Shown here piece by piece: positions 1 through 7,365 of a stretch of 11,606 nt of DNA. The notes below the pieces were generated by a model. The model saw only the letters and a list, made by a program, of their open reading frames with translations, ran no database searches and was not told the origin of the DNA. The stretch spans positions 1-11,606 of the forward strand of contig JAGVLZ010000172.1 of NCBI GenBank assembly GCA_020054055.1, read 5' to 3'. Positions within the stretch are counted from its first letter, which is position 1; each line of letters starts with the position of its first letter. Origin of the DNA: Phycisphaerales bacterium (GTDB lineage: Bacteria > Planctomycetota > Phycisphaerae > Phycisphaerales > UBA1924). Made by a program: the position numbers and the translations under genes.

Positions 1-285
1 ACCGGCATCGCCGGTCCGAGCGGCGGCCGCGAGGCCAAGCCGGTGGGGACGATGTTCATCGCGCGGGCGAGCGGACCCGGAGTTGGCGCTCCGGGCTCTG
101 TAGAGATTCGCCGCTTCCTCATCACCGGCACGCGAAACGACATCCGCGACCGCGCCGCGAAACTCGCCCTCATGATGTTGCGATTCCATCTGCTCGGGCT
201 TCATGTGCCCCGAACCCTCTGGCAGATGGGGCTCGACGGCCGCCCTCCCGCTCCCGCCGCCCCCCGGCCCCCCGAGTTACCATGA
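1..285 (+). CDS. cinA: CinA/PncC-type nicotinamide-nucleotide amidohydrolase, C-terminal part (5' end outside window)
   Basis: Frame 1 is open from the first base to a TGA at 283-285, giving the last 94 residues of a protein that starts upstream of the window. The segment T-G-I-A-G-P-S-G-G (residues 1-9 of the fragment), then K-P-V-G-T-M-F-I-A, then R-R-F-L-I-T-G-T-R-N-D-I-R-D-R-A-A and a leucine-rich helix, is the usual ending of the CinA C-terminal domain. That family hydrolyses nicotinamide mononucleotide to nicotinate mononucleotide in the cytoplasmic pyridine-nucleotide salvage cycle. The fragment cannot show whether this is a full-length CinA with an N-terminal MoaB-like domain or a stand-alone PncC. 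After the domain comes a tail of about 25 residues rich in proline and alanine, which is not typical of the family. The next gene starts 4 bases after the stop, so the two are probably cotranscribed. Confidence 0.85.
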   Translation, partial: TGIAGPSGGREAKPVGTMFIARASGPGVGAPGSVEIRRFLITGTRNDIRDRAAKLALMMLRFHLLGLHVPRTLWQMGLDGRPPAPAAPRPPELP

Positions 286-289
286 TTCC

Positions 290-853
290 ATGATGAACGC
301 GGCACACCTTCGGCTGATCCCCCCGTCGCGCATCCTTGCGCTCACCGCGCTCTCCACGCTCACCCTCTGGCTCGGGCAGGGGTGCGCGAGCGTGAACCAG
401 AACCGCCTCTCCATCGGCGGCGAGCCGGTCCCCGCCTTCACGAGGATTGAAGCACACGCCCCGGCCGGCGGCCCATCGCTCATCGCCGGGACGCGCGATC
501 ACTGGGAAGCGACGACGATCGTCGTGCCCGTCGATGGCACGCGGCACCAGCCGACGTACACGCGCTCGCAGCCGAACTACCAGAGCACTCCCCGCGCGAA
601 GGGCGTGCATCCCGACGCGGATTCGGCGCTCGACCTTGCGTCTCCCGGCGGGCCTCAGTTCTGGGAGGCGGTGGCCGGGCCCTTCCACGCGGCGTCGGAC
701 ATCGTCAAGTTCATCCCGCGCGCGTTCGGCGCGATGCCGTGGACGGTGACGAGCAGCCCGAGCGAGCATTTTCAGCGGTACCGTGCAGGGGGCGCGGTCG
801 ATGCGCCGTCGTTGACCCCCGAACCAGCGCCGATCGCAACACGATCAGAGTGA
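290..853 (+). CDS. Hypothetical exported protein, probable lipoprotein
   Basis: This is a 187-residue protein of no family I recognise. The start is one of two adjacent ATG codons (290 or 293), just after the cinA stop. The reading frame is open further upstream, but that part overlaps cinA and is proline-rich. Residues 13-31 form a hydrophobic stretch after Arg8 and Arg14, followed by W-L-G-Q-G-C with the cysteine at residue 32. This looks like a lipoprotein signal, although the lipobox is imperfect: Gly rather than Leu at -3 and Gln at -2. The mature part is Pro/Ser/Thr-rich. It has an aromatic segment around Phe124-Trp125 to Trp151 (F-W-E-A-V-A-G-P-F, then I-P-R-A-F-G-A-M-P-W) that could be its conserved core. 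No strong Shine-Dalgarno sequence is visible, so translation may be coupled to cinA. The gene converges on the giant GspK-like gene with 7 bases between stops. Function unknown. Confidence 0.7.
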   Translation: MMNAAHLRLIPPSRILALTALSTLTLWLGQGCASVNQNRLSIGGEPVPAFTRIEAHAPAGGPSLIAGTRDHWEATTIVVPVDGTRHQPTYTRSQPNYQSTPRAKGVHPDADSALDLASPGGPQFWEAVAGPFHAASDIVKFIPRAFGAMPWTVTSSPSEHFQRYRAGGAVDAPSLTPEPAPIATRSE

Positions 854-860
854 TGGGCAC

Positions 861-3800
861 TCAGGGCTTCGCCGAAGGCAACTGCACCTTCATCAACACC
901 CGCGGCCGCTCGGTCGGCTGATCCAGCGGATCGCCCGATTCGGTCTGCGACCGGTCGAAGACGACGAGCCAGCGCGATTCGTGGACAGGCACAAAAGTAT
1001 TCATTGCGTCATCCATCTCGCGGATGACATCCTCCTCGTTGGGGATAGTTGTCCCCATGTTGATCTGCTCGATCGTCTGCGGGTCGTAGCCGCGGATGAC
1101 GAACCACGCGATGTAGACGTCGCTGCGGGCCGTGGCGATGTTGCTGACGGCGCGATACAGGGCGAGGCGTTCCTCGGGGTCGTCGATGGGGTTGACGTGC
1201 GGCTGCGCGCCGTAGCCCGACTCCGCCATGACATACTCGTCGAGTTGCAAGGGCGAGAAGTCATTCCGCACGCCGTCCGCGCCGAGTTGGAGGAACGTAC
1301 CAGGCTGGGTCAGGGTCGGGCGGCCGGTCATCTGCCCGCCCGGCCCCCGTTCCCAATACCCGAGGACCGCCAGTTCCGCGGAGGTGGCAAATCCACCGGT
1401 CGTGGAGTTGGTCGAAACACCCGGCCGCATTCCGTCCGGGAGGCCCATCGGATTGAACAAGGCGTCGGTCAGTGCAATCGTCCGATCGGCCTGACGATAG
1501 GCTTCGATCGCGTCACGACGAAGAGTGTTTGGACCGAGCGCCGTGCTCAAAGTCACCGGATCGTCAATATTGCCTTGCGGGCTCACGAGCGGGAGCGCTC
1601 CGATCACGTCGAGGGGTGCGGTATTGAGATTGATGCGTCCCTGAACCAGCGAAGTCGTGACCGGGCACGCCTCGAAACAATCGGGAACGCGGAGCGCGAG
1701 CGGGAGTTTCAGCGTGCTTGGAACGTTCTGGTACGACGCCAGATCGCTGTCTGGAACGTAGCGTGTGGGGTCCAGCACTCCGACATAGGAGTTCGGCACG
1801 CGGGTCACGGTGTCGCCGTAGTAGTAGTTGAGTGATTGGCCGAGTTTCTCGCTGACCGTCCGCCAGCGCGTGAGGTCTCGGGCGAGAGCGGCATTGCCGC
1901 AATCCCGGCATGTGTGGGCGTAGGTGGAAAGGCGGAGCATGTCGCTCGACGCGATCAAGGGGCTGTTCGGAACGAAGAGTTGGAACTGCGGGAGATCGAC
2001 GCCGCCCACGCCGTACGGGTTCGCGGCGTCGGCGGGGGTGGTCGGCAGGTCGGCAAATGTGACATGATTCGCGGGGAATCCGGTCGGTGCGATGGTCGCC
2101 GAAGGAGAGACGATCAGGTCGGGATTGTCACGAACCAGATTCGATTCCATAGTGTCGGGTATCGGCGCTGCCACCGGCGGATGCAGCCACGCGAGCGCAT
2201 CGCGTCGCACCTTTACGAGGTTCTTGTCGCGATCTTCGATGACAACGGCTGAAAAACCGCGAACGGTCGAGCCGCCAACGATCGGCTGCACAACTGGCCG
2301 AGAAAGCGTGGAGGTTGTCATGAGACGCCCCGTGATCTGGGCCGGGCTACTGGTCATTCGGGAGTCAGCCGTCATGGAACCCAAGGGATAATTAAGGCCA
2401 TTCGGGCTCTCGAACCAGGACTGATCGAACCCCCCCTGGAACCCCGCCGCAACCAGATTGTCCGGCACGGGAGAGCCAAGCGAGGGACCGAACTGGTAGG
2501 GGACGCTCTCGATGACCGGGAAGTTTTCTGGAGTCGGCAACCGGCGAGGCCGCAGGCGGTCCACAACGAGATCGGGATTGTTGGCATCGCCCGGCAGCCG
2601 GGTGTAGGTCAGCAACGCGCCGCGGGGTTGGGGTGTCAGGCAAAGATCGAGGAAAGGAATGCGGTTGGTCGTCAGGTTTGGCAGCGGGCTGATGGAAGCA
2701 TTCAAAACGATTTGGATGTTGCCGCCATAGGACGTCGTGTCTCGGATCGTCGGAGCAATTGACGTCCAGGCATCGGGCGTCACCGTGTCGGGCTCAAGAA
2801 CCCACACAAAGACCTTGGATGACCCAGCCGGAATCGTGGAGGCGGGGAGCGTCATCCGCAACGGCTGGATCGGGGTGCCGAGGTCGTCAATTGATTGCAC
2901 CCCGCCAACAACCGATTCGTCGACCGTCTCGGGGATAACGACGTGCCAGTCCGTGCCGACTTGGATCGGCGTCGACCAGGGGTTGGTGAGCACGGCGATG
3001 AAGGCCGATCCCAGCGCTTCATTCGGAGTCGTTCCCGTTGAATAGTCGGTGGAAATCCCCACGCGATCCCCGTTGTAGTCGCTGAACACGGTGATCGTCG
3101 TGACCTCGCGCAGGAATGGTTGGCGGTCGAGGCCGACCACCAAATACGGATTGGCGAGCGGAGCGGCGCCCGTGGTGTCGATCCAGGGAAGCGAGGCTGA
3201 AGGAATATCACCCTGCGCCAATCGAGTGCCGAGCGGGATCGAGCCGAACACGCCGGTCAAGGGCGGGGTCGGAGTGTTGTAAAGCGATACCGTGGTCGGC
3301 GTGACCCGAGCGGTGGTCCCGCCCGCGGGAATGTCCGTGTCAATCGCGTCGGCCAGGTTTGCCGCCATCGAGGCGGAGGTGATGACGGCGAAACTCGCGA
3401 GTGGGTTGGGGATACCGAGGTTCCCAGGGTTATACAGATGCCGCGCGAGCGATCGGTAGTTCGGCGCGGATTCCGCACCCGAGTACCCGCCATAGTGCGC
3501 GTTCTCCGACTGCACCGCATACCCATTGCCGCCAGCCGTGCCACTCAACGCCACGCGCGCCGTTTCATTCAACGGCTGGTCCGTCGCCAGCGGCGCCAGC
3601 GCCCACACCAGCGCCTGGAACGCGTTCCGCGTGTCCTCGGCCGACTGGGCCTTGCTGACATTCACCTTCTCGACCGAGAGTTGAGTCCTGAGCGCCGGGT
3701 TCAGCGCGGGGACGGGGCTTTGCTTGCCCACGCCGCTGGTGGGAGTCAGGAACCGGCGGGCGCTGTCGTGGATCTGGATCGCGGTGGGGAGGGCACGCGT

Positions 3801-5378
3801 GTTGAAATCCTCCATGTCCTGGATCCACCGGCGGATCGACGCCGCGTTCTCCTTCGAGCGCATCGGGCCGTAGATAATCGCCGTGTCGTTGGGCAGATAT
3901 CCCAGGGCTTCCGTGCCGTCGAAGGCCTGCTCGACGCGCGAGACAATGCCGGCGTTGTTCGTGGCGTGGAACGCGGCGAGGTCCATGAGTTCGCGCACCG
4001 GGTAGCCTCCGCCCCGGCGACCGACGACGCTGGGTCGGAGGGCGTTCTGGCCGAAGAGGTTCCAGAACTCCGTGCGCTGGGCGCGCGTCGTGGGCGCGCT
4101 CGGCATCCAAGGGGCGAGGTTGGTAAGCGTGGTGTTGCCGTTGAGAATCGAATCATCGACGACGGCCTGCATCCCGAGAGCGTTACGCAGGTGCGCGTCG
4201 TAAGCAGCGTTGATTTGCCAGAACAAGCGATCCGTCTGCACCGCGTTCGCGTAGGGTTGCCCCGCCGTGGGGCGGTTCATCGACTCGAGCAGCCTGGGCA
4301 GGTCGATATCGGCCGGTGTCCGCCCATCGCCAAGCCGCGTGATATCTACATAGGGGCCCACGCCGCCGAACTCGATCGCGGCATTCACATTCACCAACGC
4401 CGACGCATCGACGATCCGCGCCGCGACGACCCACGTCAGCCCGCCAACGATGTTGAGTTGATCGAGGACGGTCCAGCGCGCATCGGGGCGGAGGTCGCCA
4501 TCGGTATCGACCCATTGGCGCTCATCGCTCGGCCGCGGCGGGCCGAGCGTCACGGGGTTCGACCCCGACATGCGGTTCATCTGGAAGCCGAAGAAATCGG
4601 TGTCGGCCCCGGGCTGCGTGATGCCGAACTCATTGGAGTTATTGTCGGCGATGCCCGCGTCGGGGCCGATCTGCCGAACGCGGGAATCGTTCCAATCGAC
4701 GAGGCTCTTCAACGGATCGGCGTAGCCGAACGCCGTCGTCGCGTAGAACCACGAGGCGAGGTCGGCGAAGCGCCCATCGCCGCGGACCCAGCGGTCGTCG
4801 CTCGGGTTCCCCGGCGTCCCATTCTCGTCATAGGTGTACGCGCTGCGCAGATTCGTGATCTGCGGCCAAGTTGTTGTGTTGAGCAGGCTGTTCGGCAGGT
4901 TCATTCGATCCCACTTCGGCTCGATTGCCGCGAGGAAGGCGTCGTCGGGGAGGGCGCGCTGGCCGAGGGAGACCTGCAGAATCGAAGTGGGCGATGGAAT
5001 CGCCGGAACGTTCGACGAGTTAAACGTGCTCATCTCAAAGGTCAGCGCATCGCGGTAGTCGCCGTCCTCGAACCGGCCGGGCCAGATGCGCGTGGTCGTT
5101 CCGGTGATCTCGAACTGGACGTCCTGGGTGACGATCTTGTTCCCAAAGAGGTCGGCCGTGAGCAGGTCGCCGACATGATCCACCACCTGGTCGACCTTGG
5201 CCTTGTAGTCCGCGCCGCGCACGGCGACGGCGACGTTGGACCGCTCGAGGCGGACCACGGTGACGTACGACAGGGCCGCGATCGACAGGATCGCCAGCAC
5301 CCCCAGCGCGAGGATCAGGACGGTTCCGCGGCGGCCGCGGGGCCCTTTCCTCCGAACAAAATGTGCGAGCGCTTTCAT
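861..5378 (-). CDS. Giant GspK-like minor pseudopilin (T2SS pseudopilus tip candidate)
   Basis: This protein has 1505 residues; canonical GspK proteins have roughly 300-350. Residues 1-18 are a basic leader (R-R-K-G-P-R-G-R-R-G) followed by the hydrophobic helix T-V-L-I-L-A-L-G-V-L (residues 19-42). The +5 position is Leu rather than Glu, as is usual for GspK. Two GspK-style motifs are present. D-A-S-A-L-V-N-V-N at 324-332 sits where GspK has its first D-x-x-G-x-x-N-L-N, and I-N-L-N-T-A-P is at 1249-1255. After the second come G-F-A-T-S-A-E-L-A-V-L-G (the F-x-S-x-x-E-L helix-hairpin-helix region) and, near the end, S-N-I-A-T-A-R-S-D-V-Y and V-V-F-D-R-S. The roughly 900 residues between the motifs are Thr/Asn/Pro-rich and probably beta-rich. 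D-T-D-G-D-L-R-P-D (291-299) resembles a calcium loop, and C1157/C1160 and C1234/C1238 are candidate disulfides. A GGAGG 7 bases before the ATG fixes the start. It is the last gene of the pseudopilin operon. The GspK-like role rests on motifs and gene order. Confidence 0.85.
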   Translation of the reverse strand: MKALAHFVRRKGPRGRRGTVLILALGVLAILSIAALSYVTVVRLERSNVAVAVRGADYKAKVDQVVDHVGDLLTADLFGNKIVTQDVQFEITGTTTRIWPGRFEDGDYRDALTFEMSTFNSSNVPAIPSPTSILQVSLGQRALPDDAFLAAIEPKWDRMNLPNSLLNTTTWPQITNLRSAYTYDENGTPGNPSDDRWVRGDGRFADLASWFYATTAFGYADPLKSLVDWNDSRVRQIGPDAGIADNNSNEFGITQPGADTDFFGFQMNRMSGSNPVTLGPPRPSDERQWVDTDGDLRPDARWTVLDQLNIVGGLTWVVAARIVDASALVNVNAAIEFGGVGPYVDITRLGDGRTPADIDLPRLLESMNRPTAGQPYANAVQTDRLFWQINAAYDAHLRNALGMQAVVDDSILNGNTTLTNLAPWMPSAPTTRAQRTEFWNLFGQNALRPSVVGRRGGGYPVRELMDLAAFHATNNAGIVSRVEQAFDGTEALGYLPNDTAIIYGPMRSKENAASIRRWIQDMEDFNTRALPTAIQIHDSARRFLTPTSGVGKQSPVPALNPALRTQLSVEKVNVSKAQSAEDTRNAFQALVWALAPLATDQPLNETARVALSGTAGGNGYAVQSENAHYGGYSGAESAPNYRSLARHLYNPGNLGIPNPLASFAVITSASMAANLADAIDTDIPAGGTTARVTPTTVSLYNTPTPPLTGVFGSIPLGTRLAQGDIPSASLPWIDTTGAAPLANPYLVVGLDRQPFLREVTTITVFSDYNGDRVGISTDYSTGTTPNEALGSAFIAVLTNPWSTPIQVGTDWHVVIPETVDESVVGGVQSIDDLGTPIQPLRMTLPASTIPAGSSKVFVWVLEPDTVTPDAWTSIAPTIRDTTSYGGNIQIVLNASISPLPNLTTNRIPFLDLCLTPQPRGALLTYTRLPGDANNPDLVVDRLRPRRLPTPENFPVIESVPYQFGPSLGSPVPDNLVAAGFQGGFDQSWFESPNGLNYPLGSMTADSRMTSSPAQITGRLMTTSTLSRPVVQPIVGGSTVRGFSAVVIEDRDKNLVKVRRDALAWLHPPVAAPIPDTMESNLVRDNPDLIVSPSATIAPTGFPANHVTFADLPTTPADAANPYGVGGVDLPQFQLFVPNSPLIASSDMLRLSTYAHTCRDCGNAALARDLTRWRTVSEKLGQSLNYYYGDTVTRVPNSYVGVLDPTRYVPDSDLASYQNVPSTLKLPLALRVPDCFEACPVTTSLVQGRINLNTAPLDVIGALPLVSPQGNIDDPVTLSTALGPNTLRRDAIEAYRQADRTIALTDALFNPMGLPDGMRPGVSTNSTTGGFATSAELAVLGYWERGPGGQMTGRPTLTQPGTFLQLGADGVRNDFSPLQLDEYVMAESGYGAQPHVNPIDDPEERLALYRAVSNIATARSDVYIAWFVIRGYDPQTIEQINMGTTIPNEEDVIREMDDAMNTFVPVHESRWLVVFDRSQTESGDPLDQPTERPRVLMKVQLPSAKP

Positions 5379-5385
5379 GGGGAAA

Positions 5386-5390
5386 CCTCC
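5386..5390 (-). promoter_or_regulatory. Ribosome binding site of the GspK-like gene
   Basis: On the minus strand GGAGG lies 7 bases before the ATG at 5378. It is a clear Shine-Dalgarno sequence. It supports the 5378 start and shows that this gene can be translated independently of the gene upstream. Confidence 0.8.
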
Positions 5391-5406
5391 AGCCTTGAAC
5401 CATCGC

Positions 5407-5426
5407 CGGGGGACACATGGCCCCCG
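5407..5426 (-). other. Inverted repeat in the GspJ-GspK gap
   Basis: CGGGGG and CCCCCG form a perfect 6-bp all-G/C stem around an 8-base loop. It lies in the 54-base gap between the GspJ-like stop and the GspK-like start, about 16 bases before the ribosome binding site. No T-run follows on the minus strand, so it is not a standard intrinsic terminator. It could stabilise or help process the operon mRNA, or slow transcription before the last gene. It could also arise by chance in GC-rich DNA. Confidence 0.35.
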
Positions 5427-5432
5427 AGCGCA

Positions 5433-7364
5433 CTACTGCTGCAACGGAACAGAGAACTCGAACTCGTACTGCCTTCCCCCCGGGAGACGGAACTGCGCAT
5501 CGTGAACGGTCATGCGGACGCGGATGCGCGTGGGTTTGGGATAAGGCTCGGCGAAGCCGCCCGCGTTGTTGACTTTTCTGAATGGGAAGATCGCGAGGTA
5601 CTCGGCGGCGTCGTTGAGGTCCGCGCCGGTCGTGCTCTCGCGGCGAATGTCGTACCGATTTGGGTAGCCGAAACCGGTCTGGAGCAACACCAGGCGCTCG
5701 CCGGGAAAGACCTCGGGCAAGGTCAGCGGATTCGGCGCTTGGGTGTTGTAGCGGTTGTCCGTGTCCGCGCCGGGGAGGTCGCGCGCGGAGGAGTTGGGGT
5801 TGTCGTAGCGCGTGAAGTCCATGTCGAACCAGATGACATCGCCGCGATTGATGTTGTCCGACAGCCCGTAGTCGCCGTCACTATTGGAATCGGTCGGGTC
5901 GTCGTCTTCGTTGCGGTCGTAGGAGTTGTTGTACGACCAGGTCTTGCCATCGGTCCACGCGATCTCGAAGTTGCTGACGCGGCTGGCGACCACCGCGTGC
6001 ATGTCCATCAACTGCTGGAAGCGCGGGCGCGGCGGAAGCACGATCGGGTTCCCGGACGCGGTCGTGAGCACGTCGGCCCGCTCGACCAGCGGCGGATCAT
6101 CCTCCGCCTGGAAGCGCGCGAGGCACCCGGCGATGGCGCTGATGAGCGCCTGATGATTGAACTGCAAAGTCGCATCGCCCACCGGTTGGTCCTGCCTCCG
6201 CCACAGCGGGGCATCGACCCGGTCGGAAGGGAAGCCATGAATCGTCGCGTCCCACTTGCCGACGCCGTCGTCGAGCTGCCCCGCGGTGAAGGCCGAGGCG
6301 TCGGCCCACTCCGCCTGAGGAACCAGCGAACCGTCCAATCCTTCAAGCCACCGCTGAACCTCATCGCGCCCCTGCGAGCAGATGTCCGTCCGGCCGTGGT
6401 ACAGCACACGGGCGTAGGGTCCGCTGGTGGCGTTCGGGCTTGGCGTCGCGTTGTTCAGATCATCCATCGGCACGCCGATGCCCCACGGCGCGTACACGCG
6501 CTCGACACATTCGAGGCCGCGGATGAACGGGGAATACGTCCACTCCGTCGGCTGAGCGCCCGCCGGAGCGCCGAGCGAATAGCCCGCCGCAAGCCCGCCG
6601 ACCAGAAACAACGGCTGGCGAAGAAGCAGCCAATCGCCCGCGAACTCGTTGCGCCCCTGCGTCTGCTGGAAGACCGCGTCGGCCGCGCCGGGCGCGTACC
6701 GATTCGGCACGCCAGCGCGATCGCCGAAGTCGCCATCGCCGAACCACATCCGAGGCGGAACATTGCCCGTGCGATTTGATGGAGGCTGGAGCGGGTTGAA
6801 CCGCGTATCAACCGGGGGACGCAGGCCGTGCCCGTAGTAGATCCTCACATAGTTCGCGGCGCCCGCCGAGACCATGCCGGGCGGGATGCGCTGCGACGTT
6901 GCGGAATCGGCGGTGGTCGCCGCGATGAACATGATCTCATCGAGCCGAACTGTGACGGCCCGGCTGCCCAGCGAGTACGGAGCGATCTGGTCGCGGCGGT
7001 CGGCGTCCTTGTCCTCCGCGTTCAGGTACGTCGCCTTCTCGAGGCCGTTGAGCGCGTTGCTGTTGTTCAGGTCGCCGAGCCGGCGATTGCGGATCACCAT
7101 GAAGGTTTCTTGCGAGCGCAGCAGGCTCAACGACTCGAAATCGTCCCGCATCTGGTTCTCGAGCGCACGCGCGAACTGGTCCGTCTCCGCGAGGGCGTTC
7201 CCCGCGCCGACCAGCCGACCGACGCTCGAAAAGATCTGACCGATCCCGACCGTGAGGAGCGCGACCGCCCCCACCGCGACAATCAGTTCGGCGAGGGTGA
7301 AGCCCGACGCGCGACCGGCTCTCGCGGCGGGTGCTGGCGCGGAATGTGGCGTGCTGGTGTTCAT
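5433..7364 (-). CDS. GspJ-like minor pseudopilin, oversized
   Basis: This protein has 643 residues from the ATG at 7364; typical GspJ proteins have about 200. An Ala/Pro-rich leader ends in A-S-G, followed by F-T-L-A-E-L-I-V-A-V: cleavage is expected after Gly21, with Glu26 at +5. The hydrophobic helix runs to about residue 45, then an amphipathic helix (A-L-E-N-Q-M-R-D-D-F-E), as in GspJ/PilW proteins. The C-terminal end, P-T-R-I-R-V-R-M-T-V-H-D then Y-E-F-E-F-S-V-P, matches the usual GspJ ending P-x-x-I-R-V-x-L-x-x-x-D. F-E-I-A-W-T-D-G-K-T-W fits the family's core strand region. An acidic loop, D-S-N-S-D-G-D-Y-G-L-S-D (492-503), resembles a calcium site. The start is 1 base after the GspI-like stop; an in-frame ATG at 7376 and a TTG at 7397 are possible but less likely. 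No strong Shine-Dalgarno sequence is seen, so translation is probably coupled. The protein is expected in the inner membrane and periplasm, near the pseudopilus tip. Confidence 0.82.
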   Translation of the reverse strand: MNTSTPHSAPAPAARAGRASGFTLAELIVAVGAVALLTVGIGQIFSSVGRLVGAGNALAETDQFARALENQMRDDFESLSLLRSQETFMVIRNRRLGDLNNSNALNGLEKATYLNAEDKDADRRDQIAPYSLGSRAVTVRLDEIMFIAATTADSATSQRIPPGMVSAGAANYVRIYYGHGLRPPVDTRFNPLQPPSNRTGNVPPRMWFGDGDFGDRAGVPNRYAPGAADAVFQQTQGRNEFAGDWLLLRQPLFLVGGLAAGYSLGAPAGAQPTEWTYSPFIRGLECVERVYAPWGIGVPMDDLNNATPSPNATSGPYARVLYHGRTDICSQGRDEVQRWLEGLDGSLVPQAEWADASAFTAGQLDDGVGKWDATIHGFPSDRVDAPLWRRQDQPVGDATLQFNHQALISAIAGCLARFQAEDDPPLVERADVLTTASGNPIVLPPRPRFQQLMDMHAVVASRVSNFEIAWTDGKTWSYNNSYDRNEDDDPTDSNSDGDYGLSDNINRGDVIWFDMDFTRYDNPNSSARDLPGADTDNRYNTQAPNPLTLPEVFPGERLVLLQTGFGYPNRYDIRRESTTGADLNDAAEYLAIFPFRKVNNAGGFAEPYPKPTRIRVRMTVHDAQFRLPGGRQYEFEFSVPLQQ

Positions 7365-7365
7365 G

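Noticed and set aside
170..769. Minus-strand open frame of about 199 codons opposite the cinA end and the lipoprotein gene
   Set aside because: It has highly arginine-rich, low-complexity composition. The plus strand has the CinA signature and a signal peptide.
832..846. Inverted repeat GATCG/CGATC as a terminator for the lipoprotein gene
   Set aside because: The stem is only 5 bp, lies inside the coding region, and has no T-run after it.
981..1835. Plus-strand open frame of about 284 codons opposite the C-terminal part of the GspK-like gene
   Set aside because: It is antisense to the most conserved part of that gene, including I-N-L-N-T-A-P, and shows no coherent motif of its own.
3438..6779. 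Plus-strand open frame of about 1113 codons opposite the J- and K-like genes
   Set aside because: It crosses the real J-K gap and its product is rich in Arg, Val and Gly with no domain or signal. It is the expected antisense shadow of GC-rich genes. The opposing frames have clear family motifs and ribosome sites.
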